DNA of 29,445 nucleotides from an uncultured Christensenellaceae bacterium (lineage in GTDB: Bacteria; Bacillota; Clostridia; Christensenellales; Pumilibacteraceae). Every line of letters begins with the position of its first letter. Positions within the stretch are counted from its first letter, which is position 1. Location of the stretch: assembly GCA_910588315.1 (NCBI GenBank), contig CAJUQF010000001.1, forward strand, positions 16,587 through 46,031. The letters are read 5' to 3'. Under the pieces are notes generated by a model. The model searched no databases, was not told the origin of the DNA, and saw only the letters and a program-made list of their open reading frames with translations. Below, in pieces: positions 6,816 to 14,948 of this stretch. Made by a program: the position numbers and the translations under genes.

Positions 6816-7742
6816 CTACATTGGATTATTTGTTTTGCGATCGGTAAGGGCGGCTTTTTGCGCTCTGTCGAGCGCGCGCAGGACTTCCTCGACGCGCGTC
6901 GCGCGATTGACTTCGTCCCTTAGCGTTTTACCGCCGCACATACCCTTGAAGTAATGCACGAAAAACTTCCGCGCCTGATTGACCGTATATCTGTCGTCGA
7001 AATATTTTTGCGATAATTCCATATGCCGCCGCGCGACTTCGAACGGGTCCGCCGTACCGCCCGAAAACACCGCGGGATTTGCCAAAGCCGCACGACCTAT
7101 CATGACTCCGGCAAAAGGCTGCACGGTTTCGACGCTTTTGATATCGCCGTTGACGATGACCGGTATTTTGCTTTTCTCCGCCAGCTTGACTATTTCCGAA
7201 TAGTCGGCGTTACCGGCATAACGCTGTTCGGCATACCTGCCGTGTACCGCTATCGCCGCCGCTCCGGCATCGATCACGCTATCCGCAAGCTCGACAAGCC
7301 GCGGCGCGCCGATCTCGTAACCCAATCGAGTCTTGACCGTTATCGGCTTATCCGTGGCATTTTTCAAAGCCCGCACTATCGCGCCTGCGTTCTCCGGCGA
7401 ACGCATGAGCGCACCGCCGTCGCCGTTCTTGACTATCTTAGGCATAGGACAGCCCATATTAACGTCTATTATATCGCTTTTCACGACGGTCGCCGCGCGT
7501 GCAAAATCGTCCGGGGCGCTGCCGAACAACTGCACGCAAGACGGACGTTCGTTTGCGGCGGTACGCATCAATATATCGGTTGCCGCATTGCCGTGAACGA
7601 GCCCGCGGACCGATACCATTTCGGTAACGGTAAGTCCCGCGCCGTAAGACACGCACAGCTCTCGAAACGCTATATCGGTATAACCCGCCATCGGCGCAAG
7701 CACGCCGCCGGCAATAGTAAATTTACCTATGTTAAACGACAT
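6816..7742 (-). CDS. tRNA-dihydrouridine synthase (Dus family)
   Basis: A 308-residue FMN- and NAD(P)H-dependent enzyme that reduces uridine to dihydrouridine in tRNA D loops. The N-terminus is the TIM barrel start FTIAGGVLAPMAGYTDIAFREL. The catalytic Cys98 lies in IIDVNMGCPMPKIVKNGDGGALM. VKTRLGYE, HGRYAEQRYAG, VIVNGDI and VMIGRAAL are the FMN-site segments, and the C-terminal helical tRNA-binding part carries KFFVHYFKGM. The frame is open upstream, but the ATG at 7742 gives the normal N-terminus and overlaps the stop of mazG by one base (TAATG), so translation is probably coupled. Which uridine it modifies cannot be told. Confidence 0.95.
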   Translation of the reverse strand: MSFNIGKFTIAGGVLAPMAGYTDIAFRELCVSYGAGLTVTEMVSVRGLVHGNAATDILMRTAANERPSCVQLFGSAPDDFARAATVVKSDIIDVNMGCPMPKIVKNGDGGALMRSPENAGAIVRALKNATDKPITVKTRLGYEIGAPRLVELADSVIDAGAAAIAVHGRYAEQRYAGNADYSEIVKLAEKSKIPVIVNGDIKSVETVQPFAGVMIGRAALANPAVFSGGTADPFEVARRHMELSQKYFDDRYTVNQARKFFVHYFKGMCGGKTLRDEVNRATRVEEVLRALDRAQKAALTDRKTNNPM

Positions 7743-8596
7743 TACAGCGACGCTATTTTGTTCTTGACGAGCTTGTTGAGTTCGACTTCCGCATCGCCGC
7801 CTTCGTCGGCTATAAGCTCGGCGCAAGCGCATATCGCCTCGGCATAATGCTTGCCCGAGATCGCTTTTTTCAGTTCTTGTTCCGGCGATATATCCGCGCC
7901 CGCTTTTTTGAGTTTTTTATAAGTCTTTTGGCAGAGCAGAAGCGACGGGAAATTATCCGGAAGTTTGCTTAACTGCGTCTTTACGCTGTCGTAATTTTTT
8001 TCGACCGCCTTTGCTTTTTCCCACAGTACGAGCGCTTCGTCGGCATTACCCGCGCTGTCAGACCCGAATATAAACGTATGTCTGCCGATAAGCTTTTTGC
8101 AAAGCTCGTCGCATACGTCGTCGAAATCGAACTCGCCGCTCCGACGCGAAATGTCCGATTGCAGCACAGACTGCAACAGCACGTCGCCGAACTCTTCGCG
8201 CATATTGGCAACGTCGCGCTTATCGATCGCGTCCACCGCCTCGTACGCCTCTTCTATCATGTTGATGCGTATACTGTCGTGTGTCTGTACCTTGTCCCAA
8301 GGGCATCCGCCGTCCTCCCACGTCAGTCTGTCTATGACGCGCAGAACATCGGCGACGTTGTAACGCTTTTTCGCAAAAACGGGTTGCGCCGCGATCTCTA
8401 TCTCGACGGCATTTTCGAGCGAACTTATCGAAGTTTTATTGCCGTCCGCAACTATATCGACGTCGCCGTACGTACGCATAAGCTTGCGCTTGACCGCCGC
8501 CGTATCGGTTATTTCACATACCTTTATCGCTATATTCGTGTCGATGACCGGCAGCGTCAAAAAATTCTCCTGATCTACGATCAAAATGTTCTTCAT
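7742..8596 (-). CDS. mazG: MazG family nucleotide pyrophosphohydrolase with shortened N-terminal domain
   Basis: A 284-residue protein starting at the ATG at 8596 (MKNILIVDQ), with AAGGAAA upstream; the frame extends further but without a site. MazG-type enzymes split NTPs or dNTPs to monophosphates and PPi. The MazG core covers about residues 80-185: VLRVIDRL...GGCPWDKVQTH, the metal motif EEAYE (115-119), EEFGD (134-138) and KLIGRHTFIF. The rest is the C-terminal helical repeat. The first 75 residues resemble only the end of the tetrapyrrole-methylase domain that precedes MazG in YabN of Firmicutes; the SAM-binding part is absent. The stop overlaps the Dus start, and the start overlaps the peptidase stop (ATGA). 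Confidence 0.9.
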   Translation of the reverse strand: MKNILIVDQENFLTLPVIDTNIAIKVCEITDTAAVKRKLMRTYGDVDIVADGNKTSISSLENAVEIEIAAQPVFAKKRYNVADVLRVIDRLTWEDGGCPWDKVQTHDSIRINMIEEAYEAVDAIDKRDVANMREEFGDVLLQSVLQSDISRRSGEFDFDDVCDELCKKLIGRHTFIFGSDSAGNADEALVLWEKAKAVEKNYDSVKTQLSKLPDNFPSLLLCQKTYKKLKKAGADISPEQELKKAISGKHYAEAICACAELIADEGGDAEVELNKLVKNKIASL

Positions 8597-10299
8597 TTCG
8601 TAATTTCCTTTGCCAATGATTCGAGATGCGCTTTTATTTTGGCGCACACGTTTTTCAATGCCCCGTCGTCGAACGGGCTTTTAAGTTTCGCGTCATGCGC
8701 GAGCGTCGCTATATCTTTGGTACCGCCCGCATCGACGAGACGCAAATATCTATCGAGCGCGTCATCGAAATCTACGGTCGCCTCTTCGCCGAACTGCAAT
8801 GCGAGACATGTGGACAGACAGTAGTCTATATAATAAAACGGCGACTCGTAAATATGTTTTTGATATTGCCATCTGCCGCCGACGTTAATGAACGGAATAT
8901 CGCGCATGTCGACGTACGGGCGAAACTCGCTCTCGAGTTTCAACCACAGTTTTCTGCGATCTTCCGGCGTCATGTCCGGTTTTTCGTAAACGAGCTGTTG
9001 GTAATAATCCACTATCACGCCGTACGGCAAAAAGTTTATCGCGTCGAATATCTGCTGATACGTCGCTTCAGCCGCGTGCTCGCCGTAAAATCTGTCGTTG
9101 TATCGGTTGCAAAGCGCTTCCATGCTCATGGAATGAGTCTCTGCGGTCTCCATGCCGCCGAAAAAAAGATCCGCGTCGATCTTGTTGTCGTAAGCGCGTT
9201 TGAACGCGAAAGCATGACCGAATTCGTGCGTCAGCACTCCGACGTCGTCCATCGTACTGTTGAAGTTTGCGAATATAAACGGCTGACCGTAAGCGAAAAG
9301 CATTTCCGCGTAACCGCCTCCCATTTTGCCTTCGCGCGAAATATAGTCGAACGCCTCCGCATCCTTCATTTGCTTGAAAAACGAACCGAGCAGGGGCGAC
9401 ATGTCGTCATACATGTTTTGCGCCGCGGCAAAAAGCGTATCCGCGTTACCTACTGGATCGATATTGCCGCCGGCAATGTAGTTGTCGTTGTCGTAAAGAT
9501 GTATTTTATCCATACCGAGCCGAGCCGCAAGCTCGCCTTTAAGTGCGGATAACGCCGGAACGACGTCGGTCAACACCGATTCGCGAAAAACTTTTATCTG
9601 CTCTCTGCCGTATCCGATGTGTCCGATGCGCAGATCGCCCATTTCGACGAAACTGTCGAATCCCATTTTTTTTGCCATGCGGTCTCTTACCTTGACCATG
9701 CGATCGAAAATATCGTCGAGCTTATCCTGCACGGCGAGCAGCGTCTCGCCGATCACTGTAAACGCTCTTTTGCGCACCGCGCGATCTTTGTCCTTACAAA
9801 ACCCGTGCATTTCGGAAAGAGTAACGTTCTTGCCCCGCCACGGATATGTGATCTCGGCAAGAAGTTTGTCGTATTCAGTGACGAGTTTATTCTCTTCCAC
9901 GCAATCGCCTATAATACGCTCGTCCATGACTTTAAGCGACGCGCGCATATTACGAACGATAATCGGGTTGATCAGTTTTTCTATTTCGTTTATGAACCGC
10001 GACGACACTATCGCGCGCGTAAACTCTGTATTGCGCGCGGAAAGACGAGGCAGGTTCTCGTCGTAATAATCATGCTCTGCGGCATAAAATCCGTCGCGCA
10101 CGTCGAGCGTATGCCTTATCATAGCAAGGTTAACAGCCGTGGTAAACTTATTGAAGTAATCGTTGACGGTATCGCGTATATCGACGATCTCCTGCGCGCT
10201 CGAAGCGCATTTGACCTTTTCCGCCGCCGCATCGATATAGTTTATCGCGTCGTTTATATCGACGCGCTTGTACTCGTATTCGCTGATCTTCTTTACCAT
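8593..10299 (-). CDS. M3 family oligoendopeptidase
   Basis: A cytoplasmic zinc metallopeptidase of about 568 residues, in the size range of the PepF/M3 oligoendopeptidases, which cut short peptides. The zinc site is HEFGH (about residues 360-364 of the longest reading), in GVLTHEFGHAFAF, and a third ligand Glu lies in ETHSMSMEAL about 25 residues on. Other family segments are PFIFANFNSTMDDVG and the C-terminal YYIDYCLSTCLALQF. Two starts are possible: the ATG at 10299, or a TTG six bases earlier at 10305 that lies closer to GGGAG. It heads the operon with mazG, dus and the cyclophilin gene and overlaps mazG by four bases. Confidence 0.93.
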   Translation of the reverse strand: MVKKISEYEYKRVDINDAINYIDAAAEKVKCASSAQEIVDIRDTVNDYFNKFTTAVNLAMIRHTLDVRDGFYAAEHDYYDENLPRLSARNTEFTRAIVSSRFINEIEKLINPIIVRNMRASLKVMDERIIGDCVEENKLVTEYDKLLAEITYPWRGKNVTLSEMHGFCKDKDRAVRKRAFTVIGETLLAVQDKLDDIFDRMVKVRDRMAKKMGFDSFVEMGDLRIGHIGYGREQIKVFRESVLTDVVPALSALKGELAARLGMDKIHLYDNDNYIAGGNIDPVGNADTLFAAAQNMYDDMSPLLGSFFKQMKDAEAFDYISREGKMGGGYAEMLFAYGQPFIFANFNSTMDDVGVLTHEFGHAFAFKRAYDNKIDADLFFGGMETAETHSMSMEALCNRYNDRFYGEHAAEATYQQIFDAINFLPYGVIVDYYQQLVYEKPDMTPEDRRKLWLKLESEFRPYVDMRDIPFINVGGRWQYQKHIYESPFYYIDYCLSTCLALQFGEEATVDFDDALDRYLRLVDAGGTKDIATLAHDAKLKSPFDDGALKNVCAKIKAHLESLAKEITK

Positions 10300-10330
10300 G
10301 CGCAACTATTCTCCCGAAAGATATATATCA

Positions 10331-10359
10331 ATTATAGTAAAACGCCGCGCAAATGTCAA
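10331..10359 (-). promoter_or_regulatory. consensus sigma-A promoter for the peptidase-mazG-dus-cyclophilin operon
   Basis: TTGACA (10359-10354), 17 bases and TATAAT (10336-10331) lie on the minus strand, a perfect consensus. Its -35 box lies in the loop of the upstream terminator hairpin (10343-10370) and its spacer includes the hairpin's 3' arm. Confidence 0.85.
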
Positions 10360-10370
10360 CTTGCACGGCG
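10339..10370 (-). terminator. intrinsic terminator of the glycosidase gene, overlapping a promoter
   Basis: The 10-bp stem CGCCGTGCAA (10370-10361) / TTGCGCGGCG (10352-10343), with one G-U pair, closes an 8-base loop and is followed by TTTT on the minus strand. It lies about 33 bases after the glycosidase stop codon. Confidence 0.65.
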
Positions 10371-10403
10371 CATGAATTATAAATGAGCTTTTTGACGCAA
10401 CAA

Positions 10404-11942
10404 TCAAATACCGTCGAATACAGTAAACGACAGCGGCGACACGGCAATACTTCCCTTGCCTATCTTTGCTTCCTTGCCTGCGGCAAACAGCACCGCGGTC
10501 TTTTGCGGCAATTCTACCGAGACGGTCTGCTTGACGCCGAGCGGATTTACTACGACGGTCAGTTTGCCGCGCATGTATACGAGCGGTTCGTCCCCAGTCG
10601 CATGCACGAATCGAAAATCATCGGACGCAAACTCGGCACGCGTTTTGCGAAACGACAGAAACTCTTTAAGAAAGTTAAGGAGCGATTTTTTATCTTTGGT
10701 TTGCGCCGCGACGTTTACCTGCTTGTCGATATCCGCGGGCAGGAACGTCTTATCCGCAACCGAGAATCCCGCATTTTTATCGGTACTCCATTGCATCGGC
10801 GTACGCGAACCGGTACGCGCGAACCCGCACTCCACCGACGGCATATCCTTTACATACTTCATGCCGATCTCGTCGCCGTAATATATAAACGGCACGCCGG
10901 GCAAAGTAAACAACGTCGCATAGATAAGTTTGAGCTGATCCTGCGTATAAAACGGCGCGAGCCGCGGCGTATCGTGGTTACAGCTTATTACAGCTATATG
11001 CCCCTTGCCGCGCACCGCTTCGAACCACTCCGTAAAACTCTTTGCGATCTGCGCCGCATCTCCGCCGCCGCGGCTGTCGAAATAGCTGTGCTTGTCGCAT
11101 TCCTCGGCGCGAACCAAAAGATTGTACGGGTTGTTGTGGTGATCGAGCATAAAGTCCGCATGAAACCCTGCGCGTATCGCCTGCGGATTTGCCCATTCCG
11201 AAACGAGCACCGCGTCGGGATACTCGCTGTCGAGCATGGCGCGAATTTCCTGCCAGATTTCGCTCGTTGCCGGTTTCTCGCCCGGTCCGCCGTCGTTTTT
11301 GACAAGCGAATCCGCCATGTCGACGCGGAACCCGTCCGCACCGCGGTCCAACCAAAACCGCATAACTTTCTTCAGCCATTCGCGCGTAGCGAGCGCCGCA
11401 TCCGACTTATACGACGCCTGCCAGGACGGGTCGGTTATCTCGTTGAACCCGTAGTTAAGCGCCGGTTGGGTGGAGAAAAAATTGACGATATAATTGCCTT
11501 TACGGTTATGCCTGCCGGCTACCGCTCTGTATCCTTCGGGGAAATGCCATTCGTGGTTTGTCCAGATAAAACGGTCGTAAAGCTCGTTTGGCGTATTTTC
11601 CGCACTGCGCAAAAAATCGGGGTTCTGCTCGGAAGTATGTCCGGGTACAAGGTCGAGAATGACCTTTATCCCCTTGGCGTGCGCGGTCTTTATAAATTCG
11701 TCGAAATCCTCTTCGGTACCGAATCGCGGCGAAACTTTAAAATAATCGCGCACGTCATATCCGCCGTCCATAAACGGCGAATCGTAATGCGGATTTAACC
11801 AAATCGCATTGCAGCCGAGCGATTTGATATAATCGAGTTTGCCTGTTATACCTTTGAAATCGCCGTAGCCGTCGCCGTCGCTGTCCATATACGAATTGGG
11901 ATATATCTCGTAAAACACTGCGGATCTGAGCCATGTCGACAT
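10404..11942 (-). CDS. GH13 alpha-amylase family glycosidase
   Basis: A 512-residue glycoside hydrolase of family 13 without a signal peptide, so it acts inside the cell, probably on imported alpha-glucosides or oligosaccharides. The four conserved regions are visible: DLVPGHTS (97-104), GFRVDMAD with nucleophile Asp208, SEWANP with acid/base Glu249, and ISCNHDTPR with Asp324. The N-terminal DSDGDGYGDF (20-29) is the calcium-site type of loop found in the oligo-1,6-glucosidase/alpha-glucosidase subfamilies, and IYPNSYMDSDGDG is close to the oligosaccharide-type signature. A C-terminal beta domain follows. AAGGAG lies eight bases before the ATG. It follows the Wzz-like gene by 67 bases on the same strand. 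The exact linkage specificity is not determinable. Confidence 0.93.
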   Translation of the reverse strand: MSTWLRSAVFYEIYPNSYMDSDGDGYGDFKGITGKLDYIKSLGCNAIWLNPHYDSPFMDGGYDVRDYFKVSPRFGTEEDFDEFIKTAHAKGIKVILDLVPGHTSEQNPDFLRSAENTPNELYDRFIWTNHEWHFPEGYRAVAGRHNRKGNYIVNFFSTQPALNYGFNEITDPSWQASYKSDAALATREWLKKVMRFWLDRGADGFRVDMADSLVKNDGGPGEKPATSEIWQEIRAMLDSEYPDAVLVSEWANPQAIRAGFHADFMLDHHNNPYNLLVRAEECDKHSYFDSRGGGDAAQIAKSFTEWFEAVRGKGHIAVISCNHDTPRLAPFYTQDQLKLIYATLFTLPGVPFIYYGDEIGMKYVKDMPSVECGFARTGSRTPMQWSTDKNAGFSVADKTFLPADIDKQVNVAAQTKDKKSLLNFLKEFLSFRKTRAEFASDDFRFVHATGDEPLVYMRGKLTVVVNPLGVKQTVSVELPQKTAVLFAAGKEAKIGKGSIAVSPLSFTVFDGI

Positions 11943-12009
11943 AATAAAAACTCCTTGATTGACTTATCTGTTTAACTTATTAAGACGATCGATACGTTAT
12001 GACAAAATC

Positions 12010-13485
12010 TTATTTATCTGCTTTATCCGTTTCGCCTTTCGAATCGGATTTATCGTCGCCCGCCTTTTCGTCTGCGGACTGCTCGCATACGGCATTGCGC
12101 TTGGCATTGGCTTTGGATATCTTGATCCCTGTAACCACACACGCCGCAAGCGCGCCTGCGATAACCGCGATAAGGTATATCATGAGCAAGCTGAAATCGA
12201 GACTTCTTCTCGTCACGATCGGCGGCTGTACTTGGCGCACGGACGACACGACGAATGTCGTTTCGAAATAATCGGCAATAGTCGAATTTACTTTATTTAT
12301 GAACAGGCGGGAACTTTCTTCGATCTCGGCAAGATCGCGTTCCGCTGCGGCAAGCAATTTATCGTCGGTCGCCGTCTGATCCTCGAGTTTGGTCAGTCTC
12401 GTTTCTATGCTTGCGAGCTGAACTTGATAATCACGCACCTGCCTGTTGGACTCGTCGAGACGGTTTTGATATATATAGTATTCGGGCGGATAAGTGACCG
12501 TAACGTTATGCGAACCGTTGGAATCGCTCGTAGACGTATTGGGCTGTATCGCTTTGATCTGCTCGGTGAGCGCCGTTATATAATTTTCGAGCGGAGTAAG
12601 CTGGTTTTGTATCTCTATCTTACTCGCTTCGAGATTGCTCTTTGCCAATGCCTTGTCGCGCCAAATATTTCCGGACAACACCGTCGCATTGAACAGCGCG
12701 TAATTGCTCTTTAAAATATCGAGTTCGTTCAACAACAGCGAAAACGTCGTATTGTTGGATGCGGACACAAACGTCGGGTTTGCCGTCGCGCGCTCGGTAA
12801 GATACTCTTTTACGATATCGAGTTTTGCGGTGTACATATCGTAAATATCCACGAATTCTTTACTCTTGTTGGCAGACTCCGTATATATATCGCTCGGGAA
12901 CATTCCGGTCACGGAGAATCTGTCTTTGAAGTCGTTGCAATAGCTCATCACTATCTTATCGAGCAGCGCCATCGCCTGATCGTCGGACAGATCGAGCTTG
13001 CCGGGATCGGATATCACGATATCGAATCGAGTCGGAAACATAGTGTAGTTACGCAGCCTATTGGCGGCTTCCTTATCGCCGTTTGCCGCCGCTTCTACGA
13101 GTTTGACATATTCGTCCGTCTTTACGCCTTCGACTCGCATCGACTCTCTCAATGCGGTTATGCTCTTTATCTTACCGCCGAGATTGGCTTCTTCTACGGC
13201 GTCTTTAAGTACCGACATGGATATAATATTATCCGTATCGAGCGCGCCGCCGAACGGATCGAGTCCCTTCTCGATACCGTCGTAAATAAACTCTATGGAA
13301 GTCTGCGCGATAGGTTCGGATTTATAAAACACCTTGACGGGCAATGCGACGGCAGTGGTAAGCAGTGCGGCAACTACGGCATAGATCACCAAACGCAACC
13401 ATGCCTTCTTAAAGAAATAACCCACTTTCTTAAAAGTAATGCCTTCATCTTCCGGTTCGCATTCGTAGATATAAGGTTGTTCCAT
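12010..13485 (-). CDS. Wzz/chain-length-determinant-type membrane protein
   Basis: A 491-residue bitopic membrane protein of the polysaccharide co-polymerase type. There is one membrane span near residues 31-53 (WLRLVIYAVVAALLTTAVAL) and a second near 440-465 (LLMIYLIAVIAGALAACVV). The segment between should lie outside the cell and contains long helices with heptad-like patterns (about 260-400). A short charged cytoplasmic tail ends in KSDSKGETDKADK. No kinase domain is fused. Such proteins set the chain length or control export of surface polysaccharide. AAGGAG lies six bases before the ATG. The weak sequence conservation of this family makes the label a fold-level inference. Confidence 0.7.
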   Translation of the reverse strand: MEQPYIYECEPEDEGITFKKVGYFFKKAWLRLVIYAVVAALLTTAVALPVKVFYKSEPIAQTSIEFIYDGIEKGLDPFGGALDTDNIISMSVLKDAVEEANLGGKIKSITALRESMRVEGVKTDEYVKLVEAAANGDKEAANRLRNYTMFPTRFDIVISDPGKLDLSDDQAMALLDKIVMSYCNDFKDRFSVTGMFPSDIYTESANKSKEFVDIYDMYTAKLDIVKEYLTERATANPTFVSASNNTTFSLLLNELDILKSNYALFNATVLSGNIWRDKALAKSNLEASKIEIQNQLTPLENYITALTEQIKAIQPNTSTSDSNGSHNVTVTYPPEYYIYQNRLDESNRQVRDYQVQLASIETRLTKLEDQTATDDKLLAAAERDLAEIEESSRLFINKVNSTIADYFETTFVVSSVRQVQPPIVTRRSLDFSLLMIYLIAVIAGALAACVVTGIKISKANAKRNAVCEQSADEKAGDDKSDSKGETDKADK

Positions 13486-13526
13486 ATGTTTCTCCTTGGT
13501 TTGTCGTTTTGATTTTTGTTTTTATT

Positions 13527-13555
13527 AGTATATCACCGAAACGAATTAAAATCAA
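13527..13555 (-). promoter_or_regulatory. sigma-A promoter for the Wzz-like and glycosidase genes
   Basis: TTGATT (13555-13550), a 17-base spacer and TATACT (13532-13527) lie on the minus strand, about 42 bases before the ATG at 13485. Confidence 0.7.
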
Positions 13556-13764
13556 CAAATTTACAGTCGGGTTTTTAACAGATTGGATTTCTCGATCATC
13601 TCGAAACGACAATATCTGTTTTTATAAAGCGATTTTACCGTATAATCGCGCGTCGGACTTGACTGCCGCCGCTTTTATCGTCGCTTTGTTATATGCAAAA
13701 CACACGAGACTTTATTCTTTATGGAAAATCCGTCCGATGATGCGGACCGACAGGGATACTATAC

Positions 13765-14553
13765 GTGCGCACCGCGCATACTATCACCATGGAAAACATC
13801 GTCATCGTAGGCGGGTCGTCCGGTATCGGACTTGCCGTCGTTCAAAATCTCAAGGGCAATAATATAGTCAATATTTCCCGCACTCCCTGTCATGTCGCCG
13901 GCGTAAAAAACATCACCGCCGACGTGACGAAAAAGGACGAACTCAAAGCGGCTTTTGCCGAGCTGGAAGACATAGACGCGCTTGTTTACTGCGCCGGAGC
14001 GTCGCTTGCCGCGCCTACCGAACTTCTCACGGACGAAGACACGCGATACGTTTTCGACGTAAACATCCTGTCGGCGATCGATTGTATAAAACTCGCTATA
14101 CCCGCGCTCAGCCAAAGCGATAACGCAAAGATAATAGTGCTGTCGTCGTCCGCCGCCGTTACGCCGATAGCATACGATTCGATATACTCGGCGACAAAAG
14201 CCGGACTCGTTTCGTTATGTACCGCGCTGAGACTCGAACTGCCGGAAATAAAAAGCACCGCGGTGATCATCGGCGGCACGCGCACGCAGTTCTCGTTCGA
14301 GCGTAAAATATACGACGACTGCGGCGATTATGCCGATCAATTAAAGACGGCGTCCGACGCGCTCATAAAAAGAGAACAGACCGGTTACTCTGCCGATTAC
14401 GTCGCGAAAAAGATAGTCAAACTAATCGGCAAGGTCAACCCTCCGCCCGTCGTGACCGTCGGGTTTAAAAACAAACTGATGATGTTTTTATATAAAATCA
14501 TGCCGTGGAGATTAAAACTTTTCGCTTTGCGTAAAACATACGATCTTCAGTGA
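13765..14553 (+). CDS. SDR family NAD(P)-dependent oxidoreductase
   Basis: A short-chain dehydrogenase/reductase of about 262 residues. The nucleotide-binding motif is GGSSGIG (residues 16-22). VYCAGAS replaces the usual NNAG-type motif with CAG. The active site is VLSSSA (about 126-130) and Y141-SAT-K145. The C-terminal MMFLYKIMPWRLKLFALRKTY is basic and amphipathic, as in SDRs that attach to membranes. The start is ambiguous: the GTG at 13765 has AGGGA eight bases upstream, while the ATG at 13789 (MENIVIVGG) gives a more usual N-terminus but has no ribosome binding site. The substrate is unknown. It stands alone; the MITE-like element begins 24 bases after its stop. Confidence 0.9.
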   Translation: MRTAHTITMENIVIVGGSSGIGLAVVQNLKGNNIVNISRTPCHVAGVKNITADVTKKDELKAAFAELEDIDALVYCAGASLAAPTELLTDEDTRYVFDVNILSAIDCIKLAIPALSQSDNAKIIVLSSSAAVTPIAYDSIYSATKAGLVSLCTALRLELPEIKSTAVIIGGTRTQFSFERKIYDDCGDYADQLKTASDALIKREQTGYSADYVAKKIVKLIGKVNPPPVVTVGFKNKLMMFLYKIMPWRLKLFALRKTYDLQ

Positions 14554-14577
14554 CAATGAATTTATTTAATTCGTATA

Positions 14578-14861
14578 TTACATTCTCCCGACCCCAACCG
14601 AACCATTTTTACGGGCAAACTGCGGTCTATACGCCCGAAGCGTCGCTCATAGTACTGTCAAGTACAATTTCACTCCGTTTCGCACGTCTATCCTCGCAAT
14701 TTGCTCCGTAAAAACGCACCGCGCCCGAAGCGAGGCTGTTTTTGCGCTATTGCAAGGCAAGCGAGCGAAATTGTAGCGGGCTACTATGAGCGAGCTTAAC
14801 GTAGCAAGAGCCAATAATAGCCCGCTGTCGGGTGTATTCTATTGGGGTCGGGAGAATGTAA
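14578..14861. mobile_element. MITE-like element with 20-bp perfect terminal inverted repeats
   Basis: TTACATTCTCCCGACCCCAA at 14578-14597 is repeated exactly inverted at 14842-14861. Counting TA at each end (14579-14580 and 14859-14860) as a target duplication, the element is 278 bp with 17-bp inverted ends starting CATTCTCCC, as expected for IS630/Tc1-mariner-type insertion. Inner segments also pair: CGCTCATAGTA (14644-14654) with TACTATGAGCG (14782-14792), and CAATTTC (14665-14671) with GAAATTG (14767-14773). The element can therefore fold on itself along most of its length. There is no open frame of useful size, so it would depend on a transposase supplied elsewhere. Confidence 0.75.
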
Positions 14862-14865
14862 ATAA

Positions 14866-14894
14866 TTGACATTGTTCTTAATATGTGATACGCT
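14866..14894 (+). promoter_or_regulatory. possible sigma-A promoter for the lipoprotein gene
   Basis: TTGACA (14866-14871), 17 bases and TACGCT (14889-14894). The -35 box is perfect and the -10 is poor. The -35 begins four bases after the end of the MITE-like element, so the insertion would have replaced everything upstream of it. Confidence 0.45.
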
Positions 14895-14948
14895 TTTAAT
14901 TATGAATGTACTCTATTATGCAAGTGTAATAAAAAGGAGAAAAAGCGT

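Noticed and set aside
14578..14861. Simple bidirectional terminator formed by the inverted repeats
   Set aside because: The arms are about 245 bases apart, carry an internal foldback, have no T-run, and are flanked by TA.
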